In this document: positions 16,413 through 23,756 of the stretch, in pieces
How positions within the stretch are numbered: position 1 is the stretch's first letter
Layout: the number at the start of each line of letters is the position of its first letter
Assembly: GCA_030272835.1 (NCBI GenBank)
Contig: SZOQ01000001.1
Span: 124,001-188,000, forward strand
Length of the DNA: 64,000 bases
Direction of reading: 5' to 3'
Source of the DNA: 2-12-FULL-60-25 sp003576745
Lineage (GTDB): Bacteria > Patescibacteriota > Patescibacteriia > 2-12-FULL-60-25
Position numbers and translations under genes: made by a program
The notes under the pieces: model-generated
Told to the model about the DNA's origin: nothing
The model's database searches: none
The model's input: the letters and a program-made list of their open reading frames with translations, nothing else

Positions 16413-17147
16413 CTAGACCGTCCTCGACATCCCCTCGACTTTTACACGCCCGCCGTATGTTTTCGCGACTTCTTCGAGTTCCAGTTCAAGTGACTGCCTC
16501 TGGGCTTTTTCCGTGCCAACGGCAACGAGCAAGAACGGATTCTGCTCCGTAAATAAATCTCCGAACCCATGATTTCCCAAAGCAATATCCGCGCTCACTT
16601 TCGCTTCCTGAAGAGCATAGCCGGCTTCGAGGTAGGCGCGACTGATAACAAAACCTTCTGGCAAACCATCAACATGGGAAGGATTAAATTCCCCCGTACC
16701 GTCATAATAGGCAACGCGCGCGGTATGCAAATGCGGCGGACGTTTGAGCTCCGATGTTCCGATGTGACCGAGATAGGGAACATCCAGGGCCTCAGCTAGT
16801 TCTTTTACCCATTCTTTTCCCGCCTCGTCCGGATCGGAAATATCCAGCCCCGCCGTTTTTACATACAAGGCCGCCGCGCCGCATCCGGCGTGGCTGAAAA
16901 TTCCATCAACAACGGCATGCTGGCATACCTCTTTGGCACGATCGCGTAAAAGAATGCCCGAACCCGCAAGGTGAATGCCTCCGGGCGTCCCTTCGTCGAT
17001 ACAGCGCAGATGACGGTCGTCAAGCACGAATGCGCGCTGAATTCCGGGAAGCGCGGCTGCGTATTCGCGAAAACCCTGGACGAAAATAGCATCGAATAGT
17101 TCCTGCTGGCGCAACCATTCACGTTCGGCGATATCAGCATGACTCAT
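16413..17147 (-). CDS. Beta-carbonic-anhydrase-like protein (tentative)
   Basis: 244 residues. Residues 38-95 resemble the zinc core of beta-class carbonic anhydrases: Cys49-x-Asp51 (RCIDEG), then HLAGSGILL in the place of the usual RNAGG segment, then His86-x2-Cys89 in FSHAGCGAAALY, which matches the H-x2-C-G box. The Arg that follows Asp by two in the CxDxR dyad is Gly53 here. The C-terminal half (ADIALGNHGFGDLFTEQNPF and a strand near LLVAVGTEKA) is not recognised. It could be a carbonic anhydrase, a related zinc hydrolase, or a non-catalytic relative. No signal peptide. It stands alone between two repeats. Confidence 0.45.
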   Translation of the reverse strand: MSHADIAEREWLRQQELFDAIFVQGFREYAAALPGIQRAFVLDDRHLRCIDEGTPGGIHLAGSGILLRDRAKEVCQHAVVDGIFSHAGCGAAALYVKTAGLDISDPDEAGKEWVKELAEALDVPYLGHIGTSELKRPPHLHTARVAYYDGTGEFNPSHVDGLPEGFVISRAYLEAGYALQEAKVSADIALGNHGFGDLFTEQNPFLLVAVGTEKAQRQSLELELEEVAKTYGGRVKVEGMSRTV

Positions 17148-17179
17148 ATGAGCTGTGAGCTACGGGTAATTTTAGCTTT

Positions 17180-17340
17180 TGTGTATTGGCAATGGGTACG
17201 GGGTTTCAGGGCAAAGGGCAAAGGGCAAAGGGCAAAGGGCAAAGGGAACAGGTTTCGGGGAAGATTATGCTCCCCTACGAAACTACGTCCTACAGGGCGC
17301 GGCATGCCGCGCCCCTACATCCTACTCCCTACTCCCCTTT
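17180..17340. repeat. Mosaic repeat with GGGCAAA array and palindrome
   Basis: Five perfect GGGCAAA heptamers plus GGG at 17209-17246, then AACAGGTTTCGGGGAAG, CTACGAAACTACGTCC, the palindrome GGGCGCGGCATGCCGCGCCC (17295-17314), and CTACATCCTACTCCCTACTC, which carries the TAG stop of the rtcB gene. Confidence 0.9.
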
Positions 17341-18774
17341 TATCACCGCCACGGGCCGAACGCGGGCTACGCGCCGCGCAAGGCCTGCTGTCTCCACCAC
17401 ATCAATAACATCTTCCACGTTCTTATACGCAAGCGGCGCCTCCTCTGCAAGACCTCTTGCGGAAAAGCACCGTACCGCAATCCCCTGCGCCTCCAATTCC
17501 TGACGAAGAGATTCTCCTTCCACCTCGCGTTTCGCCGCCGTACGGCTCAATCGACGCCCTGCCCCGTGACAACATGTCCCGAATGAGGCTTCCATGGCCT
17601 CAGCAGCGCCTTTCAAAATATACGAAGCCGTTCCCATGGTACCGGGGATAAGGACGGGCTGGCCCACGGATCGATACGCCTCCGGCACGTCCGGATGCCC
17701 TGGCCCGAAGGCGCGCGTTGCTCCTTTCCGATGCACGAGGAGCTCCACGCTCTTCCCGTCGAGAATATGTGTCTCACGTTTCGCGATATTATGACACACA
17801 TCATAAAGCGTCCGAAGTCCGCGAGCAGCACCGAATAATGCCTGCCACTCAATGCGGACATGATGCTGGATAACCTGGCGGTTCGCCCAGGCAAAATTCG
17901 CCGCGCAGGCCATGGCGCTCAAATATTCGGACCCTTCCGCCGAATCCGCGGGAGCGCATGCGAGTTCGCGATCCGGAAGCTCAATGCGATTCTTGTTCAA
18001 TGATGAAAGCATCCGCCGGACATAATCCGTGCACACCTGATGCCCAAGACCTCGCGAACCGCAATGAATGGCAACAACGATCTGCCCAGGAAACAGGCCA
18101 AAAGCCTTTCCTGCTTCCTCGTCAAAAATCTCATCGACCTTCTGAACTTCGAGAAAGTGATTGCCGCTCCCGAGCGTGCCGAGCTGATCCATACCCCGCT
18201 TCTTTGCCCGGTCGCTCACATGTGTAGGATCAGCGCCGGTCAGGCATCCGTGTTCCTCCAGATACTCCGTATCATTCTGTGCCGCCCATCCCCGTTCCAC
18301 GCAGTATCCGACGCCATACCGCAGCACGCGGTTCAACTCATTGGAATCCAGACGGATACGCCCGCCCCGTCCGGTACCGGACGGAATGGCGCGCATGAGC
18401 TGCGATCCGAGGTCGCCCATGCGATCACCCACGTCATCCGCGGAAAGATCCGACAGAAGCACGCGGACGCCGCAATTAATGTCGTATCCTACGCCGCCCG
18501 GAGAAATGACGCCGTGCGGGAGCTCCGTGGCGGCCACGCCCCCGATGGGGAATCCATATCCTTCATGGATGTCGGGCATGGCGGCAACGAATTTCACCAC
18601 GCCGGGAAGGGTGGCCGTATTCGCAAGCTGTTCAAGCGATCGATCCTCGGCCAGGTCTTCGAGCAGAGCTTCGTTGATAAAAACCTTTCCCGGAACGCGC
18701 ATGCCCGGAACGGCGCCGATCGGCAGTTCATAGAGCGCGGCTCCGAGCCGTCGGAGATGCTGTGTGGAAATCAT
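17329..18774 (-). CDS. rtcB: RNA-splicing ligase RtcB
   Basis: GTP- and Mn-dependent ligase joining 2',3'-cyclic phosphate to 5'-OH RNA ends; 481 residues, standard length. Metal ligands and motifs are intact: Asp98/Cys101 (GGVGYDINCGVRVL), GSGNHFLEVQ, AIHCGSRGLGHQ, DVCHNIAKRE, HRKGATRAFGPGH, and the guanylated His403 in CCHGAGRR. There is no intein. The upstream genes encode a MazG-like protein (1 base away) and, further up, archease, the known RtcB activator. The stop codon TAG and part of the 3' end (IKGE) are made by the flanking repeat. Confidence 0.96.
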   Translation of the reverse strand: MISTQHLRRLGAALYELPIGAVPGMRVPGKVFINEALLEDLAEDRSLEQLANTATLPGVVKFVAAMPDIHEGYGFPIGGVAATELPHGVISPGGVGYDINCGVRVLLSDLSADDVGDRMGDLGSQLMRAIPSGTGRGGRIRLDSNELNRVLRYGVGYCVERGWAAQNDTEYLEEHGCLTGADPTHVSDRAKKRGMDQLGTLGSGNHFLEVQKVDEIFDEEAGKAFGLFPGQIVVAIHCGSRGLGHQVCTDYVRRMLSSLNKNRIELPDRELACAPADSAEGSEYLSAMACAANFAWANRQVIQHHVRIEWQALFGAARGLRTLYDVCHNIAKRETHILDGKSVELLVHRKGATRAFGPGHPDVPEAYRSVGQPVLIPGTMGTASYILKGAAEAMEASFGTCCHGAGRRLSRTAAKREVEGESLRQELEAQGIAVRCFSARGLAEEAPLAYKNVEDVIDVVETAGLARRVARVRPVAVIKGE

Positions 18775-18775
18775 G

Positions 18776-19066
18776 TCAGACGCGAGACTGCTTTGCGAAT
18801 GCGCGCTGCGCCTCTTTAGCCCGTTCAATACAGGCTTCGGGATCATACCCGAGATCATCGCACCAGCGGATAACGGAAAAAATGATATTGCCCAGCTCTT
18901 TTTGAAGTTCATCGTCCGTATGCATGGCGTGGTCCTTGTCCGCATGACGCGCCCACCGGCACAAATCGCCCATGTCGACGCCAAGCCTTACGATAATTTC
19001 ATCAATCGTGAGTTTCTTGTCTCCCCATATAGCACGGGCATCGGAAAGAAGTTGTTTGATTTCCAT
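18776..19066 (-). CDS. MazG-like nucleotide pyrophosphohydrolase
   Basis: 96-residue all-alpha NTP pyrophosphatase-like protein. The core reads LGVDMGDLCRWARHADK and ELQKELGNIIFSVIRWCDDL, followed by GYDPEACIERA; the Glu, Glu and Asp metal-ligand pattern (E-x3-E ... D-D) of the MazG fold is recognisable, with weaker conservation in the first helix. Family members hydrolyse NTPs or dNTPs to monophosphates. Its TGA stop is followed after one base by the rtcB ATG, indicating translational coupling. The archease gene lies 261 bases upstream across a repeat. Confidence 0.75.
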   Translation of the reverse strand: MEIKQLLSDARAIWGDKKLTIDEIIVRLGVDMGDLCRWARHADKDHAMHTDDELQKELGNIIFSVIRWCDDLGYDPEACIERAKEAQRAFAKQSRV

Positions 19067-19077
19067 AGATGAGTCAG

Positions 19078-19327
19078 GAAGGTTATGGGTTATAGGTCAA
19101 GAGCAAAGGACAAAGGGCAGGGTTACGGGGTTCGGGTCTAGGATGAAACCGCTTACCTACGAACCTACGGTCTTACGAACCTACGGACTTACAGACACAA
19201 GGGCAAAGGGTTCGGGGAGAATTATGCTCTCCCTACGCAACGACGTCCTACAGGGCGCGGCATGCCGCGCCCCTACATCCTACTCCCTACTTCCCACTTT
19301 CTTCCTCCCGCATGGCCAACGACCTGC
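19078..19327. repeat. Mosaic repeat, double unit with palindrome
   Basis: Contains GGTTACGGGGTTCGGGTCTA, ACCTACGGTCTTACGAACC, AAGGGCAAAGGGTTCGGGG, CTCTCCCTACGCAACGACG, the palindrome at 19253-19272, and CTACTCCCTACTTCCCACT. It resembles two partial elements joined head to tail. Confidence 0.85.
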
Positions 19328-19753
19328 CTACACATCAAATGTCACCGTTGCCTCCCATTCCCCCGTATCTTCGCGTTTTTGTAGAGAAAGATTATGATGC
19401 GTCGCCGCTTTGATTTGCGTATCGAAACCGCGGACAGCGCGATCCACGAAATATCCTTCCGCTTTGGCATCCGTCACCAGCGAAAACTTAATGTCCTCAT
19501 AAGACTCGTGATGAATATCCGACAGGGAAATGGCCTCGTTCAGCAAATTCACCAGGATATCCTCGGCAGACGCGCCCTCCACGGAAAAATGCCGTTCCTG
19601 AATAACGCGATTCTCCGGCTCGACGTCATTCACATACCGTGGGCCGGCCGCGGCGAACATGCCTTTCAATGCGGACTGAAACAGCCCTGCCTTGGTTTTC
19701 CCGGTCAGTCGGACGCGTAAATCCCCCGTATGCGGTAGAATTTCGTAAGCCAT
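19328..19753 (-). CDS. Archease, RtcB activator
   Basis: 141 residues, normal archease length. Conserved blocks are present: HTGDLRVRLTGKTKAGLFQ near the N-terminus (with the Asp ligand), LVNLLNEAISLSD, and the C-terminal QIKAATHHNLSL and EWEATVTFDV. Archease speeds RtcB guanylation and turnover. Its gene lies upstream of the MazG-like and rtcB genes on the same strand, with a repeat in the gap. It is divergent from the metallo-beta-lactamase gene with only 12 bases between the start codons, so the promoters must overlap coding sequence. Confidence 0.92.
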   Translation of the reverse strand: MAYEILPHTGDLRVRLTGKTKAGLFQSALKGMFAAAGPRYVNDVEPENRVIQERHFSVEGASAEDILVNLLNEAISLSDIHHESYEDIKFSLVTDAKAEGYFVDRAVRGFDTQIKAATHHNLSLQKREDTGEWEATVTFDV

Positions 19754-19765
19754 ACGCTGTATTGT

Positions 19766-20569
19766 ATGAAATGTACCTTTCTAGGTACAGGGCCGGCAAT
19801 AGCCATCCCGAGACCGGGCCATTCGGACCCCGTTTGTCGTGCTGCGCGAAAAGGGGAAAAAAGCAGACGAATGAGGTCCGCCGCTCTCCTGGGAGAGGAC
19901 GGAATCACCATCCTCATCGATGCCGGACCGGACATTGCGGAACAGCTTGAACAGGTAGGTTCGCGCCGCATTGATGCGATATTTCTTACGCATGCTCATT
20001 CGGACGCATCCGGCGGAATGCGGGTGCTCTCTCGCTGGCTGGAAGCGCGAATCCCTTCGCAAACGATTGACCTCCACGCACATCCATCCGTCATTCGTAG
20101 ATTGCGCAAGGTATATACCCTTTCGCATCTCCGTTATCGTCCTTTGCGTCCGTACGCAACTGTCCGGGTCGGCCGTCTGCGCATAACTCCCTTCCCCGTC
20201 CGGCACAGCATGACGCCGGGATTTCCCACATTCGGTTTCGCCTTCGGAAAACGTTTTGCGTATGCGAGCGATGTCGCATCCCTTCCGGCACAATCGAAAC
20301 GAATGCTAAAAAACACAAACACGCTTGCGCTCGATGGAGCCATGTGGTTCGGCTCGCATATTGCATCGCACCTTTCCGCGCCGGAATCGATAACGCTCGC
20401 CGGGAAGCTTGGCGTCCGCCGCCTGATCCTTACGCAAATCGGCCACAGCTATCCGCCGCATGAAGATGCGGAAAAAACCATCAGGACATACATGCGATCC
20501 TGCAAGACAGCGAAGCCAAAAAGCGCTTTTCTCGCCTTTGACGGCATGAAGATACGGCTCAATCGTTAA
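19766..20569 (+). CDS. Metallo-beta-lactamase-fold hydrolase (PhnP-like)
   Basis: 267 residues with the metal-binding box THAHSDASGG (HxHxDxxGG), LIDAGPDIAEQL upstream, DLHAHPSV, PVRHSM, the Asp-containing FAYASDVASL and a C-terminal ITQIGHSYPP-type His. The N-terminus MKCTFLGTGPAIAIPRPGHS and a cysteine in DPVCRAARKG resemble PhnP/YcbX-like cyclic phosphodiesterases, which open 1,2-cyclic phosphates. Being divergent from archease, a role in processing RNA cyclic-phosphate ends is possible but unproven. Cytoplasmic. Confidence 0.85.
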   Translation: MKCTFLGTGPAIAIPRPGHSDPVCRAARKGEKSRRMRSAALLGEDGITILIDAGPDIAEQLEQVGSRRIDAIFLTHAHSDASGGMRVLSRWLEARIPSQTIDLHAHPSVIRRLRKVYTLSHLRYRPLRPYATVRVGRLRITPFPVRHSMTPGFPTFGFAFGKRFAYASDVASLPAQSKRMLKNTNTLALDGAMWFGSHIASHLSAPESITLAGKLGVRRLILTQIGHSYPPHEDAEKTIRTYMRSCKTAKPKSAFLAFDGMKIRLNR

Positions 20570-20587
20570 CTTGAAGAAAAAAATTAT

Positions 20588-20738
20588 TGACTTTTGGCAA
20601 TTAGCAAAAGGGCAAAGGGTTCGGGGAGAATTATGCTCTCCCTACGCAACGACGTCCTTTTCGCATCCCGTTCACCGCATGGCCCAAGGCTCATGGCCCA
20701 CGGCCAACCTCCCCCACTCCCTACTTCCTACTTCCTGG
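20588..20738. repeat. Mosaic intergenic repeat
   Basis: TTTTGGCAATTAGCAAAAGG, GGCAAAGGGTTCGGGGAG, CTCTCCCTACGCAACGACG, CGCATCCCGTTCACCGCATG and CACTCCCTACTTCCTACTTC. The last unit provides the TAG stop of the PEBP gene (20728-20730). It lies between two convergent gene ends. Confidence 0.85.
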
Positions 20739-21306
20739 TGTATGTACCAATCAAAAGCGCCTGATCAAGAATATGGCCCTTCATGGCTTTTTCGAGATCC
20801 GACTTCGTAGATGTCGGATGAATATCGAGCATGATATCGAGAGCGTAAAGTTTAAACTGATAGCGATGCGTGCCGCTCGGCGGACACGGCCCGCCCCAGC
20901 CGGCACGACCGAAATCCGTCAGGCCTTCCACGCCCGCGGGGCGTTTTCCTTCTTCAATCACCGTGGTGGATGTAGGAATATTCCACACCGTCCAATGCAC
21001 CCAGTCTCCCCGTGGGGCATCGGGGTCATCAACGATAAGCGCAAGACTCGCCGCATCCGGCGAGACATTTGCAATGGAAAGCTCGGGATGAATATCCGAC
21101 CCATCGCAGGTGTAGAGCGCGGGAATTGCTTGAGTATGCCCGAATGCTGGGCTTGAAAGTTGCATCATACCTTGAGGGAAAGAGGCGAGAGGTTTTTGCA
21201 GAGGAGGGAGCGGCGGCTGCAAAGCGCTTCGGATGAGAATAAACGCTATGACGGCCGCAATAGCGAAGGCAATGATAAAAACCGTGGCCGTTTGCCGCGT
21301 TGTCAT
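20728..21306 (-). CDS. YbhB/PEBP-family protein, membrane-anchored
   Basis: 192 residues. An N-terminal membrane anchor (about 8-30, VFIIAFAIAAVIAFILIRSA) is followed by a phosphatidylethanolamine-binding-protein fold. Signature residues are present: ALIVDDPDAPRGDWVHWTVW and CPPSGTHRYQFKLYALD (the DPDxP and GxHR motifs). Bacterial family members bind small anions or phospholipid head groups; the function is mostly unknown. Its start overlaps the end of the MTHFR-like gene by 4 bases. The C-terminal TRK and the stop codon are repeat-derived. Confidence 0.92.
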   Translation of the reverse strand: MTTRQTATVFIIAFAIAAVIAFILIRSALQPPLPPLQKPLASFPQGMMQLSSPAFGHTQAIPALYTCDGSDIHPELSIANVSPDAASLALIVDDPDAPRGDWVHWTVWNIPTSTTVIEEGKRPAGVEGLTDFGRAGWGGPCPPSGTHRYQFKLYALDIMLDIHPTSTKSDLEKAMKGHILDQALLIGTYTRK

Positions 21307-22073
21307 ATACCGCGCTCGATCTCGAGGATCCGCTCCAGTCCGGCCGCATTGAGTTCCGTCATATACACCACGGGAGACACGCGTTCATCGCGGAACAGGC
21401 GGAGAACGTCCGCGGTCGCCTCTGCAGCTATTTCATCATTCTGCAAAAACGACTGCGGCAAAAAAACTCCATAGAGCGGATTTTCCGATAAATGCTTTCG
21501 CGTTTTTGCGTCCGGCATGGCGACCGAGCATGAAATGCGCGCATCCGGACGGAAGGAGCGTATGGTCTCAATACCTTTTGTGAGCTTATGCCGGTCCACG
21601 CCCATTTGCATGCATATGTCTGTGACGAATGGATATGATAATTTCCGTTCCAGCCGCTCATGCTCCTCACGAAGCCTCGCCGGATCAAAAAACGGGTTGT
21701 ACACGCAAAAAATCTCCTCAAAACGATTCCCCATGGACTGCAAAAGCTGGAGACCGTCGAGGACATTGTATCGTTCCCGCGGATACCCGCTGACGAGCAG
21801 AATCTTTCGTATCCCCTCTTTCGCCGCACGGTCGAAAAGCTTCCGCAAAGAAGACGAAGTTGCGTCCGCGCTTGCCTGAACATGGTGTTTGACGGCGACA
21901 TGAAGCACGATATCGGCCTCGGGCATGCGCTCACGAAGCCGTATGGCGTCTGCGAGCTGATCACGATCGCGGTCCGTGTTCGTAATATTGACATCGCGAA
22001 GACCGAGCTTCGCCAAAAGCTCTGCAAAGGCCGGAATGTCACTGTCCGCCCGAATGGTGAGGTCAAACCGCAT
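21303..22073 (-). CDS. MTHFR-like TIM-barrel protein
   Basis: 256 residues resembling the catalytic barrel of methylenetetrahydrofolate reductase: VNITNTDRDRDQLADAIRL, IVLHVAVKHHVQASADATSS, GIRKILLVSGYPR, CVYNPFFDPARL, and FVTDICMQMGVDRHKLTKGI in family order. The flavin- and folate-contact residues of MetF are only partly conserved, so a different pterin or C1 substrate is possible. The ATG at 22073 is preceded by GAGGG at a good Shine-Dalgarno distance, unlike most genes here. The end overlaps the PEBP gene (ATGA-type overlap). Confidence 0.7.
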   Translation of the reverse strand: MRFDLTIRADSDIPAFAELLAKLGLRDVNITNTDRDRDQLADAIRLRERMPEADIVLHVAVKHHVQASADATSSSLRKLFDRAAKEGIRKILLVSGYPRERYNVLDGLQLLQSMGNRFEEIFCVYNPFFDPARLREEHERLERKLSYPFVTDICMQMGVDRHKLTKGIETIRSFRPDARISCSVAMPDAKTRKHLSENPLYGVFLPQSFLQNDEIAAEATADVLRLFRDERVSPVVYMTELNAAGLERILEIERGI

Positions 22074-22160
22074 GCACTGCATCCCTCAAGGCGAGACTAC
22101 AAAGACAGCCTCCGCCTGTCCACCGTCCCCTGTGCATAGCGGGAGAGGGCCGGGACTCCG

Positions 22161-22370
22161 TTAATTAAAAATGCCGGCATCCATGCGCATTTTGATTTCC
22201 TTCACCAACGCTTTTGCATCCTTTTTTCGCTGATTCATCATGCGTTTCATGACGGACACGCTATGGCATTTGGCCTTTTTAGCGTCTTCCACGTAGTAAT
22301 GTTCAAGACGCCAAATATCATCCAGCGTATTATGCAGAGTCTTTACGAGGTTATAGTTTACGTTTTTCAT
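22161..22370 (-). CDS. Small helical hypothetical protein
   Basis: 69 residues, MKNVNYNLVKTLHNTLDDIW at the N-terminus, Lys- and Met-rich, with two predicted helices (about 5-28 and 38-64) and one Cys and two His that could bind metal (HYYVEDAKKAKCHS). Not recognised. It resembles small coiled helical proteins common in Patescibacteria. An extended -10 (TGCTATACT) lies 25 bases before the ATG, supporting its being a separate gene. It lies upstream of the MTHFR-like gene with an 87-base gap. Confidence 0.65.
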   Translation of the reverse strand: MKNVNYNLVKTLHNTLDDIWRLEHYYVEDAKKAKCHSVSVMKRMMNQRKKDAKALVKEIKMRMDAGIFN

Positions 22371-22395
22371 AAGAAAATAAAAGAATATTGAAGAG

Positions 22396-22404
22396 AGTAT
22401 AGCA
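22396..22404 (-). promoter_or_regulatory. Extended -10 element TGCTATACT
   Basis: Minus strand, 25 bases before the ATG at 22370. Identical to the elements at 10711-10719 and 27271-27279. Confidence 0.45.
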
Positions 22405-22407
22405 CGG

Positions 22408-22556
22408 AGTCAAGGGCAGAGGGAATGGGTCTCGGGTTATACGGGGATCGGGTTACTGGTTACAGGTTATTGGTTATGGGGTTCGGGTTAGGGGCGCATC
22501 CCGCTTCCCGCATACCCCCTATGCAACCACGTCCTACGCAACTTCCTGTAAACCGC
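22408..22556. repeat. Mosaic intergenic repeat
   Basis: AAGGGCAGAGGGAATGGGTC, GGGTTACTGGTTACAGGTTA, GGGGTTCGGGTTAGGGGCG, CATCCCGCTTCCCGCATACC and CCACGTCCTACGCAACTTCC. It lies between two divergent gene starts, so both promoters must lie at its edges. Confidence 0.85.
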
Positions 22557-22557
22557 A

Positions 22558-22566
22558 TGCTATGCT
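22558..22566 (+). promoter_or_regulatory. Extended -10 of the sugar dehydrogenase gene
   Basis: TGCTATGCT, followed by 6 bases and the ATG at 22573. It predicts a leaderless mRNA. It lies at the edge of a repeat. Confidence 0.45.
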
Positions 22567-22572
22567 TTCCCT

Positions 22573-23727
22573 ATGAAATATCGCGTCATGCTCATTATCA
22601 TCGCCATAGCGTCCGCCGGTCTCGCAGTATACGCGATGCGTGATGCCATACAACGATCCGTATACAGCCCATCCCCGGCTCCGGCATACATGGGAATATC
22701 CGCGGAAGATGCGGAACAGACGTCGGTTCCAACAGACGAAACAGAGCCATCCATTCGAGTTATTGCGGACCATCTGCGCGTTCCATGGGAAATGGTGTTT
22801 TTGCCGGACGGAGACATGCTTATTACGGAGCGCGCCGGCACTATCCGGCGCATCGGCAATGAGCCGTCAACGATATCCGTAGAAGGAGTCGTTGTAGTCG
22901 GCGAGGGAGGATTGCTCGGGATGAGCTTGCATCCACATTTTGCATCGAATAATTGGATATACGTCTATGTCACGGCAAGAACGGATGCCGGACTCCGAAA
23001 TCGCGTGATGCGATACCGATACCAATACAACATGCTCACGGATCCCGCGGTCATTCTGGACAATATCCCGGCCGCGCAATATCACAATGGCGGACGGATA
23101 GCATTCGGCCCGGACGGCAAGCTCTATATCACCACGGGCGATGCAAGCGATTCAAAAGCCGCGCAGGATACGAATTCGCTTGCCGGGAAAATTCTCCGCT
23201 TGAACGATGACGGATCCATTCCCGGCGACAATCCCTTCGGGAATGCCGTATGGAGCTATGGCCACCGGAATCCGCAAGGGCTGGCATGGGATGATCGCGG
23301 CCGGCTGTGGGCCACGGAACACGGACGATCTGGCGCGCAAAGCGGATATGATGAATTGAACGTAATTGAAAAAGGAAAAAATTATGGATGGCCGCTCATT
23401 GAAGGACCGGAAACGCGCGAAGGCCTGGAAGCACCCGTGATACAGTCAGGAGCAGCGGTGACATGGGCGCCTTCGGGCGCCGCCTACGGTAACGGCCGCA
23501 TCTTTTTTGCTGGATTGCGCGGGGAATCCTTGTATGAAGCCGATCTGCGCGGTGACCGCATTGTCCTGCGCGAACATTTCCATTCCGCGTATGGACGCAT
23601 CCGCAATGTCGCGCTGTCTCCGGACGGAACATCGCTCTATGTAATGACGAACAATACCGACGGCCGAGGAAACCCAAAAACGGATGATGACATGCTTCTT
23701 CGTCTCCCCCTGAGCCTTTTTCCATAA
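22573..23727 (+). CDS. PQQ-type soluble aldose sugar dehydrogenase family protein
   Basis: 384 residues. An N-terminal membrane anchor or signal (MLIIIAIASAGLAVYAMRDA) is followed by a six-bladed beta-propeller of the GSDH/YliI family. Conserved pieces are VPWEMVFLPDGDMLITERAG, GGLLGMSLHPHF, HNGGRIAFGPDGKLYITTGD, GHRNPQGLAWDDRGRLWATE and YDELNVIEKGKNYGWPLIEG. Family members oxidise sugars in the periplasm with PQQ; no PQQ synthesis genes are in view, so cofactor supply is unknown. It ends at an intrinsic terminator with a TTCG tetraloop. Confidence 0.92.
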   Translation: MKYRVMLIIIAIASAGLAVYAMRDAIQRSVYSPSPAPAYMGISAEDAEQTSVPTDETEPSIRVIADHLRVPWEMVFLPDGDMLITERAGTIRRIGNEPSTISVEGVVVVGEGGLLGMSLHPHFASNNWIYVYVTARTDAGLRNRVMRYRYQYNMLTDPAVILDNIPAAQYHNGGRIAFGPDGKLYITTGDASDSKAAQDTNSLAGKILRLNDDGSIPGDNPFGNAVWSYGHRNPQGLAWDDRGRLWATEHGRSGAQSGYDELNVIEKGKNYGWPLIEGPETREGLEAPVIQSGAAVTWAPSGAAYGNGRIFFAGLRGESLYEADLRGDRIVLREHFHSAYGRIRNVALSPDGTSLYVMTNNTDGRGNPKTDDDMLLRLPLSLFP

Positions 23728-23730
23728 CAA

Positions 23731-23754
23731 AAGCGGACTTTTCGAAGTCCGCTT
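23731..23754. terminator. Bidirectional terminator with UUCG loop
   Basis: AAGCGGACTT, TTCG, AAGTCCGCTT: a perfect 10-base-pair stem with a four-base loop, located between the convergent stops at 23727 (+) and 23757 (-). Confidence 0.88.
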
Positions 23755-23756
23755 GT

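Noticed and set aside
17209..17246. CRISPR-like tandem repeat
   Set aside because: Seven-base units without spacers; no cas genes.
17139..17586. Several short ORFs with repeated GKGQRAKGKG phrases
   Set aside because: They translate the GGGCAAA heptamer array of the repeat, not a gene.
17329..18774. Intein in RtcB
   Set aside because: The region around Cys101 is continuous and the protein has the standard 481 residues.
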